Source: JAAYYY01 sp964602995
GTDB taxonomy: Bacteria; Chloroflexota; Anaerolineae; Promineifilales; Promineifilaceae
Reading direction: 5' to 3'
NCBI GenBank assembly: GCA_964602995.1
Contig: CAZRTM010000146.1
Coordinates: 1 to 8,816 of the forward strand
Length of the DNA: 8,816 bases
The notes beneath the pieces are model-generated. The model was given only the letters and a program-made list of their open reading frames with translations, was not told the origin of the DNA and ran no database searches. This document shows positions 1-5,505 of the stretch, one piece after another. Within the stretch, counting starts at the first letter, position 1. Every line of letters begins with the position of its first letter. The translations under genes and the position numbers were made by a program.

Positions 1-23
1 CAATCTCCAATCTCCAATCTCTA
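1..23 (-). repeat. TGGAGAT heptamer array at the 3' end of the histidine kinase gene
   Basis: Read on the minus strand, this is TAGAGAT, TGGAGAT, TGGAGAT and then a partial unit cut by the window edge. The first three bases of TAGAGAT (23-21) are the TAG stop of the kinase gene. Upstream, inside the coding sequence, the same 7-base phase continues in degraded, G-rich form. The array probably extends beyond position 1. Confidence 0.9.
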
Positions 24-2225
24 ACCCCCAACCCCCACCCTCTCCGCATCCCTCCGTTCCCCTCCGCGTTCCTCCGTGTCACGCCGTCCCTCCAACGGTA
101 GCCGCACCTCAATGCGTGTGCCCTGGCCTGGCGCACTCTGCACTGTGAGCTGCCCGCCGATCTTCTCCACCCGCTCGTGGATGGAGCGCAGGCCCAGATG
201 GCCGGGGAAGGCAGCCGCAGGGTTGAAGCCGCACCCATCGTCCACCACGCGCAACACCAGTGCTTGTGATGCTTCTGTCACAGGGTCACTATTCTCCTCC
301 GTCAGCAGGGAGAGGGATACGCTGCCGGCCGAGGCGTGCTTGACCACGTTGTGCAACGCCTCCTGCGCCACGCGGAACAGCGCTTCCTTAGTCGAAAGGG
401 GTAGCTCCGGCTCAGGGCCAAACGCCGTCGTCACTGCCACGTTGTGCCGCGCTTCCAGGGCATCGCCCTGCCGCGTGAGCGCCACCACCAGCCCTTCCAT
501 AGCCAACGACTCCGGCCGCAGCTCAAAAATAAGCGCTCGCATCTCGGTGAGCGCCGCTTCGGCCAGGCTCAGCACGTAATCAAGGGGCGAGGCCAGCGTC
601 TCCGTCTGCTCCGCCGCCAGCTCGGCGCGGTCCAGCAACGTGCGCGCCGTGCGCGCGCCCAGCGCAATGCCATAGAGCGCCTGCGATACAGAATCGTGCA
701 GCTCGCGCGCCAGCCGCTGCCGCTCTTCCAGCGCCGCCAACGACAGCGCCTGTTCATAGAGCCGCGCATTTTCAATGGCCACCGCCGCCTGACTGCCAAA
801 AGCCACCGCCAGCTCAGCATGATGTTGTGTAAAGTAATCTGCTTCGTGATGGCCCACCATCAGCGCGCCGATGACCTGCTCTTTCAGCAGCAGCGGCACA
901 CTCATCCAGGAGCGCAGGGCATGGGGAGTATCGCCGTTGATGCGCGTATAATATGCCTGCCATTTCAGAGCATCAGGCGAATCCCCCTGCACATCACCAA
1001 TAATCAACGGCTGGCGCTCTGTCACCAACTGGTGCTCCAGGGTGCCCGGCTCCACGTGCCAGCGCGGGGGGAAGGGGTTGGGCGCGAAGGGGGTATACTT
1101 GGTGAGCATGGCGAACTCTTCTTCGCGCTCGTCATAGGCCAGCACCATAGCGCTGCTGTTGTTCACCAGACAACTTAGCTGCTCCAACAGCTCGGCCAGC
1201 AACGGCTCCAGCTCCAGCCGCGAACTGAGCGAGCGGCCGATGCCCAGCAGCCCATACAGCTCCCGCGTTCGTTCTTCCACACGCGCTTCCAGGAGGCGGC
1301 TGGCCTCCACCAGCTCCCGCGTGCGCCGCTCTACGGCCCGCGATAGCCGCGCCTGGCGGTCGCTGACCATATAGACCAGCGCCGCCAGCAACAGGCTGAT
1401 GGTGACCGCCGCCGTACGGAATATAAGTAGCTGCCGGGTGATGGCCGCCGACCAGCCCCCAAGCGGCGCGGCAATCAGTTGCCATTGCTCGTTGGCCATG
1501 TGTACATCGGCCTGCATAAAATCCCCTTCCAGGAGGGATGGAGAGCCGCTGAAGTAATGCCCGGTTTCATCGCGCAGGCCGTACTGTAGCGTCCCTGGCT
1601 GCGCATTTTCTACCTGTTGCGAGGGGTCCAACCCCGCTTCGGCCAGCAACATGGGCACGTCAAGCACAAAGTTGACCAGCCCCCAGTAAGCACCCTCGCG
1701 ATAGACGGCCTGGCGTGCGATGACCCCCAAACCCCCTTGCAGCAGCTCCACCGGCCCTGTCAGCACAATCTGGCCGGTGACCATCGTGCGTTGCACGTCG
1801 GTGCGCACTTCAGGGCGTGGGTCGAACAGCGGCGAATAGCCCAACACCATTTCGTTCCCTTCCAGGGGGTAGACGTAGCGCATCACGCCGCCGGGAGCCA
1901 CGGCAATGTTGCGGATGCCCTGGGAACCGGCGAAGAGGCCCGCGGCGTAGGTGTTGAATTCGCGGGCGAAAGTGTCGTCATCCACGCCGGCCTCAGCTTG
2001 AATGAAGCTGTTTAACCCCTGCAGGCGGGTCAGGCGACGGTTGATGCTGCCGGTCAGGGCGTTGGCGCGAGTCGAAAGTTCCATCGCCGCACGCACCTGC
2101 TGTTCGGCCTGCAACTGCTGCTCATACCAGCGCTCAATGCGCCAGGCCACGAGCAGCAACAAGGATAGGGTTAGTAGGGCTAGAAGGAGGGGTGCGGTGT
2201 GCCTGCCGCGCAGGTATTTCACCAT
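21..2225 (-). CDS. CHASE-GAF sensor histidine kinase, NarL/HisKA_3 type
   Basis: This is a 734-residue membrane sensor kinase that should autophosphorylate and pass the phosphate to a receiver protein. An N-terminal membrane segment (about 11-28) and a second one (about 266-287) bracket an extracytoplasmic CHASE-like sensor (about 75-195, with the YPLEGNE signature near 119-125). A coiled-coil linker (about 288-335) and a GAF domain (about 335-487) follow. The HisKA_3 phosphoacceptor is His510 in RELHD. The ATPase domain shows an N box (QEALHN, Asn626), a G1 box (DDGCGF, 662-667) and a second glycine motif (GHLGL, 675-679). Start choice: ATG at 2225 follows GGAGAGGA with 6 bases of spacing. 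The Arg/Glu/Gly-rich tail (about 713-734) is encoded by intergenic-type repeat and is probably not part of any domain. The gene diverges from the receiver protein at 2527, its likely partner. The ligand is unknown. Confidence 0.93.
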   Translation of the reverse strand: MVKYLRGRHTAPLLLALLTLSLLLLVAWRIERWYEQQLQAEQQVRAAMELSTRANALTGSINRRLTRLQGLNSFIQAEAGVDDDTFAREFNTYAAGLFAGSQGIRNIAVAPGGVMRYVYPLEGNEMVLGYSPLFDPRPEVRTDVQRTMVTGQIVLTGPVELLQGGLGVIARQAVYREGAYWGLVNFVLDVPMLLAEAGLDPSQQVENAQPGTLQYGLRDETGHYFSGSPSLLEGDFMQADVHMANEQWQLIAAPLGGWSAAITRQLLIFRTAAVTISLLLAALVYMVSDRQARLSRAVERRTRELVEASRLLEARVEERTRELYGLLGIGRSLSSRLELEPLLAELLEQLSCLVNNSSAMVLAYDEREEEFAMLTKYTPFAPNPFPPRWHVEPGTLEHQLVTERQPLIIGDVQGDSPDALKWQAYYTRINGDTPHALRSWMSVPLLLKEQVIGALMVGHHEADYFTQHHAELAVAFGSQAAVAIENARLYEQALSLAALEERQRLARELHDSVSQALYGIALGARTARTLLDRAELAAEQTETLASPLDYVLSLAEAALTEMRALIFELRPESLAMEGLVVALTRQGDALEARHNVAVTTAFGPEPELPLSTKEALFRVAQEALHNVVKHASAGSVSLSLLTEENSDPVTEASQALVLRVVDDGCGFNPAAAFPGHLGLRSIHERVEKIGGQLTVQSAPGQGTRIEVRLPLEGRRDTEERGGERRDAERVGVGG
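62..87 (-). repeat. GC-rich segment repeated after the response regulator gene
   Basis: Read on the minus strand, these 26 bases match 2890-2915 (plus strand) at 23 of 26 positions. The shared core runs from ACGGCGT through ACACGGAGG to CGCGGAG. Here the segment lies inside the last codons of the kinase gene, just ahead of the heptamer array. At 2890 it follows the stop codon of the response regulator gene. It looks like a dispersed repeat that has become coding sequence. Confidence 0.75.
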
Positions 2226-2309
2226 GGTTGGTCCTCTCCGCCTAAAGTCTTAGCGGGCTTAAGACGATGGTCCAATGTTAGCCGGCAGAGCGATGTTACA
2301 CTTTTTCTC

Positions 2310-2326
2310 ACGCACAGACTGTGCGT
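2310..2326. promoter_or_regulatory. perfect 17-bp palindrome between the divergent two-component genes
   Basis: ACGCACAG, one central A, then CTGTGCGT: two perfect 8-base half-sites, typical of a dimeric regulator's operator. It lies 84 bases upstream of the kinase start and 200 bases upstream of the response regulator start. A TTGACG word on the minus strand (2329-2324) overlaps its right end and could be a -35 box for the kinase, but no convincing -10 box sits at the right distance. Which protein binds is unknown; the receiver encoded next door has no DNA-binding domain. Confidence 0.5.
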
Positions 2327-2333
2327 CAAAATC

Positions 2334-2358
2334 TGTGTCGCACGCTTTGCGATACACA
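2334..2358. promoter_or_regulatory. second, imperfect dyad beside the palindrome
   Basis: TGTGTCGCA (2334-2342) faces TGCGATACACA (2348-2358) across 5 bases. The arms are complementary apart from two extra bases (TA for one base of the TGTGTCGCA arm). Its TGTG...CACA ends resemble the half-sites of the palindrome at 2310-2326, so the two could be a tandem operator. This is inference from symmetry only. Confidence 0.3.
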
Positions 2359-2402
2359 TTGTAGCGCACGTTGGGTCTTTATGGAGTGCTCTGCTTCACA
2401 GG

Positions 2403-2462
2403 CACATTCGTCGCAGACAGATTCGCCGCAGACGCATTCACCGCAGGCACATTAGGCGACAA
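2403..2462. repeat. four imperfect 15-bp tandem units upstream of the response regulator
   Basis: The units start at 2403, 2418, 2433 and 2448. The first reads CACATTCGTCGCAGA; the second and third differ from it at a few positions, and the fourth is most diverged. The array ends 64 bases before the response regulator start. An open frame crossing it (2199-2552) would give a repetitive Arg/His/Ile peptide and is not considered a gene. Confidence 0.7.
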
Positions 2463-2526
2463 CTCTTGCTCAGGAGCCGGTGCCTGAACGACGAAATTAT
2501 AGCAACTTTGAATCGGGCTAAGCAAT

Positions 2527-2889
2527 ATGATCCGCATTCTGCTTGTGGATGATCAGGTAACGGTTCGCCAGGGGTGGCGCATGCGCCTGGCATTGGAACC
2601 GGATATTGAAGTGGTAGGGGAAGCCGCAAATGGCGCGGAAGCGCTACAACAAGCCCAATCGCTGGAACCGGATGTCATTCTCCTGGACCTGGAAATGCCG
2701 GTAATGGATGGCCTGTTGGCTACGGCTCACCTGGCCTCCGAACTGCCTGACTGTACAGTGATCATCGTCAGCATGTACGACAGCAAGGAAAACCGCCGCC
2801 GCGCCCTCATGGCCGGCGCTACGGCTTTCTTCGGCAAGCAGCAATCGATGGAGACGATGCTTACGAAGATTCGGGAGTCGGTGGGGTGA
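2527..2889 (+). CDS. receiver-only (single-domain) response regulator
   Basis: This is a 120-residue receiver domain and nothing more. The acidic pocket is Asp8 and Asp9, the phosphoacceptor is Asp54 (LLDLEMP), and the switch residues are Ser82 (VSMYD) and Lys104 (FFGKQ). The receiver resembles the NarL/FixJ group, but the usual C-terminal helix-turn-helix (normal length about 210 residues) is absent. The frame closes with a clean TGA at the natural end of the receiver, directly before repeat DNA. It therefore cannot bind DNA by a known route and would act by protein contact or as a phosphate relay or sink. ATG 2527 is the first start after an in-frame TGA at 2509-2511; no good Shine-Dalgarno sequence is visible, so weak or leaderless initiation is possible. 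The divergent CHASE-GAF kinase is its likely partner. Confidence 0.88.
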   Translation: MIRILLVDDQVTVRQGWRMRLALEPDIEVVGEAANGAEALQQAQSLEPDVILLDLEMPVMDGLLATAHLASELPDCTVIIVSMYDSKENRRRALMAGATAFFGKQQSMETMLTKIRESVG

Positions 2890-2955
2890 ACGGCGTTACA
2901 CGGAGGGGCGCGGAGAGATTGGAGACTGGAGATTAGAGAATTGGAGATTGGAGAT
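2890..2955 (+). repeat. GC-rich repeat plus TGGAGAT heptamer array after the response regulator
   Basis: Positions 2890-2915 are the second copy of the GC-rich segment found at 62-87. From 2913 the heptamers run GAGAGAT, TGGAGAC, TGGAGAT, TAGAGAAT (an 8-base variant), TGGAGAT, TGGAGAT. The orientation is the same as the gene it follows. The remainder up to 3001 shows no gene or other structure that I can identify. Confidence 0.85.
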
Positions 2956-3001
2956 TGTGTGGGACAAAGCCGCCCTTCCTGTCCCACATCCTCACCTGCA
3001 A

Positions 3002-3029
3002 ACTGATTACTGCCAACTGAATACTGACT
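3002..3029 (-). repeat. CAGTNNN-type heptamer array beside the tRNA 3' end
   Basis: On the plus strand the units are ACTGATT, ACTGCCA, ACTGAAT, ACTGACT. On the minus strand this reads as a CAGTNNN array containing CAGTTGG and CAGTAAT, the same words found after lexA at 6202-6236. It ends two bases from the 3' end of the tRNA. Confidence 0.75.
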
Positions 3030-3031
3030 AG

Positions 3032-3116
3032 CGGATGGGGTGGGATTCGAACCCACGAGGGCTTGCGCCCCACACGCTCTCCAGGCGTGCGCCTTAGTCC
3101 GCTCGGCCACCCATCC
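3032..3116 (-). tRNA. tRNA-Ser (anticodon GGA)
   Basis: This 85-nt class II tRNA reads UCC/UCU codons. A 7-bp acceptor stem pairs GGATGGG (5' end at 3116) with CCCATCC (3039-3033), followed by discriminator G at 3032, as is usual for serine tRNAs. The anticodon stem CACGC/GCGTG encloses loop CTGGAGA, with anticodon GGA at 3082-3080. A long variable arm with a GGGC-GCAA-GCCC hairpin and a T arm GTGGG-TTCGAAT-CCCAC complete the fold. The 3' CCA is not encoded and must be added afterwards. Confidence 0.96.
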
Positions 3117-3127
3117 AACAGCCAGCA

Positions 3128-3156
3128 ATTATAACAAGCGCCGGAAAGGTTTGCCA
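3128..3156 (-). promoter_or_regulatory. probable promoter of tRNA-Ser
   Basis: On the minus strand a perfect TATAAT (3133-3128) sits 11 bases upstream of the mature tRNA 5' end. A weak -35 candidate, TGGCAA (3156-3151), lies 17 bases further upstream. The strong -10 and short leader suit a tRNA gene; the -35 assignment is uncertain. Confidence 0.55.
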
Positions 3157-3172
3157 CTTGAATTGTGTAAGA

Positions 3173-3236
3173 TGGAGATTGGAGAATTGGAGATTGGGGT
3201 TTTGCCACGAATTTCACGAATTTTACGAATTTTTGG
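3173..3236 (+). repeat. TGGAGAT heptamers followed by CACGAATTT nonamers
   Basis: TGGAGAT, TGGAGAAT, TGGAGAT (3173-3194) are followed by a TTTTGCC linker and three 9-base units: CACGAATTT, CACGAATTT, TACGAATTT (3206-3232). The same composite, heptamers then linker then nonamers, returns at 8744-8816. The compound sequence is therefore a repeat family of its own. Confidence 0.8.
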
Positions 3237-3250
3237 TTGGTTAGTGGTCT

Positions 3251-3368
3251 GTTAAGTTGGTTTTTATATTGCTCGGGCCGGTCTCCCGACCGCGCCCGCT
3301 ACGTCCTTCACAAGACCGGTGACTCGGTCGGGAGACCGGCCACAGCAGCTTTCAAAATTCTGCTTAAC
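3251..3368. repeat. MITE-like element with nested inverted repeats
   Basis: A perfect 17-bp inverted repeat (3276-3292 against 3325-3341, core CCGGTCTCCCGACCG) encloses 32 bases. Outside it the arms stay loosely similar and end in GTTAAG (3251) and CTTAAC (3368), giving a symmetric unit of about 118 bp. There is no T-run next to the stem, so it is not a normal intrinsic terminator. It has no coding capacity and no clear target-site duplication. It fits a small non-autonomous or REP-like element; this is inference. Confidence 0.5.
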
Positions 3369-3476
3369 TAAGCATTAGTTGGATGGTTAGACAGAACGTC
3401 GCCCAACCAACAAACCACCCACCCCATCTGCGTCCATCCGCGTTCCCCGCGCCGGGGCATCTGCGGCAAAAGCCTG
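3369..3476. other. gene-free spacer with rudimentary repeats
   Basis: I see no gene here. The stretch around 3424-3445 repeats the word ATCTGCGTCCATCCGCG in degraded form, and a short GC hairpin (CCCCGCGCCGGGG) sits at about 3445-3457. Together with the neighbouring repeats, this makes 3117-3526 a gene-free spacer of about 410 bases. Confidence 0.4.
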
Positions 3477-3525
3477 GTCTCCAATCTCCAATCTCCAATC
3501 TCCAGTCTCCAATCTCCAATCTCTA
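3477..3525 (-). repeat. seven-unit TGGAGAT heptamer array at the 3' end of the gamma-glutamyltransferase gene
   Basis: Read on the minus strand from 3525: TAGAGAT, TGGAGAT, TGGAGAC, TGGAGAT, TGGAGAT, TGGAGAT, TGGAGAC. All seven units are exactly 7 bases long. The first unit begins one base after the gene's TAA stop, and the last codons plus stop (TGGTAAT) keep the same 7-base phase. Confidence 0.92.
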
Positions 3526-3526
3526 A

Positions 3527-5125
3527 TTACCACCCCACCGCCGCCCCATCATTGCGCGGTTCGGTGCCGGCAATCAGCACGCCGCTTTGCGGGTCGCGGA
3601 TGATGACCTGGCCGCCGCCGTAGTAGCCCGTGTGGCTCACCTCGTGGCCGCGTTGGGCCATTGCCTCTTGCACGGCCTGCGGAAATGACTTCTCCAGAGA
3701 TACCTGCCGCCCTTTTTGCCAGCAGAAGCGAGGGGCGTCCAGGGCTGTTTGTGGGTCCATGTTGTAATCAATCAGATTCACACCCACCTGTAAATGGCCT
3801 TGCGGCTGCATGAAACCGCCCATCACGCCGAAACTGGCCCACGGCTGGCCTTCGCGTGTGATGAAGCCGGGGATGATGGTGTTGTAAGGCCGCTTGCCCG
3901 GCCCTACCTCGTTGGGATGGCCTGGCTCCAGCGTGAAATTGGCGCCGCGGTTCTGCAACTGCACGCCGGTGTTGCCCGCTGTCAACCCGCTGCCAAAACC
4001 CATGTACAGGCTCTGAATCCAGCTCACCATGTTGCCCGCCTCGTCGGCCACCGTCAGATAGACCGTGTCGCCGTGGTGCTGTGGCTCGCCTGGGCGCGGC
4101 ATCAAAGCGCGTTCCATGTTAATCAGCGCCCGCCGCTCGGCCGTGTACGACTCGCTCAGCAACCCGTCGAGTGGAATCGAGGCCTGGCGCGGGTCGGCGA
4201 TGTAGGCCTGGGCGTCGGCGAAGGCCAGCTTCATCGCCTCCATCAGAATGTGCAGCCGGTCGGGGTCGTCATACTCCAGCGCCGGCAGGTCGAAGCCGCG
4301 GACGATGTTCAGCGCCAGTAGCGCCGTCAACCCCTGACCATTGGGCGGAATCTCGTGGAAGGTGTAGCCGTCGCGATAGTCGCACTGAATCGGCTCCACC
4401 CATTCCGCACAGTATTCAGCCAGGTCGCTCTCGCTGAGCAACCCGCCCGCTTCCTGCACCGTCTCCACAATCTGGCGGCCAATCTCTCCTGTGTAGAAGG
4501 CGTCCACGCCGCGCTCGGCGATGGCGCGCAGGGTGGCCGCAAACTCCGGGTTGCGAAACAGCTCGCCCGGCCGCGGCGCGCGCCCCTGTGGCAGCCACAC
4601 CCGGCGCGAATCAGGGTGCTTGCTCATCTTCTCCTCGGAACGCGCCCAACTGCGGGCGATAAACTGGCTCACCGGAAAACCGTTCTCGGCGTACTCAATC
4701 GGCTGTTGCAGCAGCTCCCCCAGCTCCATGCTGCCAAACCGTTCCAGCGCCGCTTCCCAGCCGCGCAGGCTGCCGGGCACCGTCACCGCAATTGGCCCCA
4801 GCGTCGGCATCTCCTCATGCCCCTGTTCGCGCACCCATTCCGCCGTCAGTCGCGCCGGGGAAGGGCCACTGGCGTTCAGGCCGAATAACTTCTGCTCCTG
4901 TGCCGACCATATCAGCGCGAAGGCGTCGCCTCCCACGCCGGTCGACGACGGCTCCACCACGCACAGCGTCGCCACGGCGGCAATGGCCGCATCCAGCGCA
5001 TTGCCCCCACGCTGCAGAACTGCCAACCCCGCCTGCGCCGCCAACGGCTGGCTCGTGGCCACCATACCGTGCCGCGCTATCACATTCGAACGCCGGCTGG
5101 GAAAAGAGTAAGCATCAAAGTCCAT
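3527..5125 (-). CDS. ggt: gamma-glutamyltransferase family protein (Ntn hydrolase), cytoplasmic type
   Basis: This is a 532-residue member of the gamma-glutamyltransferase/hydrolase family. The family cleaves gamma-glutamyl bonds such as that of glutathione and matures by self-cleavage into large and small subunits. The expected nucleophile of the small subunit is Thr354 in HHGDTVYL, followed by DEAGNMVSWIQS and the FGSG segment near 377-380. The oxyanion region is GVMGGFMQPQGH (433-444). An N-terminal RHGMVATSQPLAAQAG motif and a GVGGDAF stretch (63-69) are typical of the large subunit. No signal peptide is present, unlike periplasmic or secreted GGTs, so a cytoplasmic or YwrD-like role is likelier. 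ATG 5125 is supported by GGAGGGA 5 bases upstream. The true substrate cannot be told from sequence; glutathione is not assured, since many paralogues act on other gamma-glutamyl compounds. It stands alone, with repeats on both sides. Confidence 0.92.
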   Translation of the reverse strand: MDFDAYSFPSRRSNVIARHGMVATSQPLAAQAGLAVLQRGGNALDAAIAAVATLCVVEPSSTGVGGDAFALIWSAQEQKLFGLNASGPSPARLTAEWVREQGHEEMPTLGPIAVTVPGSLRGWEAALERFGSMELGELLQQPIEYAENGFPVSQFIARSWARSEEKMSKHPDSRRVWLPQGRAPRPGELFRNPEFAATLRAIAERGVDAFYTGEIGRQIVETVQEAGGLLSESDLAEYCAEWVEPIQCDYRDGYTFHEIPPNGQGLTALLALNIVRGFDLPALEYDDPDRLHILMEAMKLAFADAQAYIADPRQASIPLDGLLSESYTAERRALINMERALMPRPGEPQHHGDTVYLTVADEAGNMVSWIQSLYMGFGSGLTAGNTGVQLQNRGANFTLEPGHPNEVGPGKRPYNTIIPGFITREGQPWASFGVMGGFMQPQGHLQVGVNLIDYNMDPQTALDAPRFCWQKGRQVSLEKSFPQAVQEAMAQRGHEVSHTGYYGGGQVIIRDPQSGVLIAGTEPRNDGAAVGW

Positions 5126-5162
5126 AACTATCCCTCCAAGAGAACTATCACTACGCCCTCGC

Positions 5163-5352
5163 CCGTTTGCCGTAAACCGTTATCCGTTTGCCGTAANNNN
5201 NNNNNNNNNNNNNNNNNNNNNNNNNNNNNNNNNNNNNNNNNNNNNNNNNNNNNNNNNNNNNNNNNNNNNNNNNNNNNNNNNNNNNNNNNNNNNNNNCCGT
5301 AAACCGAATACCGTCCACCGAATACCGTTTACCGCTTACCGTCCACCGTCAA
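5163..5352. repeat. CCGNNNA-type heptamer array interrupted by the assembly gap
   Basis: Left of the gap: CCGTTTG, CCGTAAA, CCGTTAT, CCGTTTG, CCGTAA-. Right of the gap: CCGTAAA, CCGAATA, CCGTCCA, CCGAATA, CCGTTTA, CCGCTTA, CCGTCCA, CCGTCAA. Every unit is 7 bases with CCG fixed. The array fills the space between the divergent gamma-glutamyltransferase and lexA genes and stops 22 bases before the lexA -35 box. Confidence 0.85.
5197..5296. other. assembly gap of 100 N
   Basis: Exactly 100 N is a common scaffold placeholder, not a measured length. It falls inside the CCGNNNA heptamer array, which explains the assembly break. The physical link between the left and right halves rests on scaffolding. 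Confidence 0.97.
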
Positions 5353-5374
5353 GCTCCCCTCGAGAAACTCTTCC

Positions 5375-5404
5375 TTGACACCGAACACCTGTTCGTGTTA
5401 TACT
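5375..5404 (+). promoter_or_regulatory. lexA promoter with embedded LexA operator (SOS box)
   Basis: A perfect -35 TTGACA (5375-5380) and a -10 TATACT (5399-5404) are separated by 18 bases. The operator CGAACACCTGTTCG (5382-5395) fills that spacer. It matches the GAAC-N4-GTTC LexA (DinR) operator known from Bacillus and other Gram-positives. Bound repressor would block RNA polymerase, so this is classic autorepression. Confidence 0.92.
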
Positions 5405-5405
5405 T

Positions 5406-5419
5406 CGAACAAATGAGCG
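5406..5419 (+). promoter_or_regulatory. possible secondary LexA half-operator
   Basis: CGAACAAATGAGCG keeps the full left half (CGAACA) of the operator and the following TG, but the right half is degraded. It starts 24 bases after the start of the main box, near the expected transcription start. It could help cooperative binding, or be chance. Confidence 0.3.
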
Positions 5420-5505
5420 GTTTTTTCGCTCTTTAGCGCAATCATATCTAATTTGCAATGTGAGCGCTTTCTGGCAGGCCAGGCTTGAAAGAGAAGGAGA
5501 CGAAA

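Noticed and set aside
444..1178. A 244-residue open frame on the plus strand inside the kinase gene
   Set aside because: It is antisense to a well-supported kinase with intact motifs, shows no recognisable family, and is expected from GC-rich codon use. The same applies to the frames at 3794-4321, 4355-4888, 4521-5111 and 7582-8133.
2199..2552. A 117-residue open frame through the divergent promoter region
   Set aside because: It overlaps both gene starts, and the Arg/His/Ile-rich stretch only reflects the 15-bp tandem repeat.
2727..3217. Minus-strand open frames crossing the tRNA
   Set aside because: Their peptides with GWPSGLRR- or WVRIPP-like strings are translations of the tRNA-Ser gene and repeat DNA, a well-known annotation artefact.
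5485..5505. Alternative TTG start of lexA
   Set aside because: No Shine-Dalgarno sequence precedes it, whereas AAGGAG is correctly spaced for ATG 5506; the extra residues match no LexA N-terminus.
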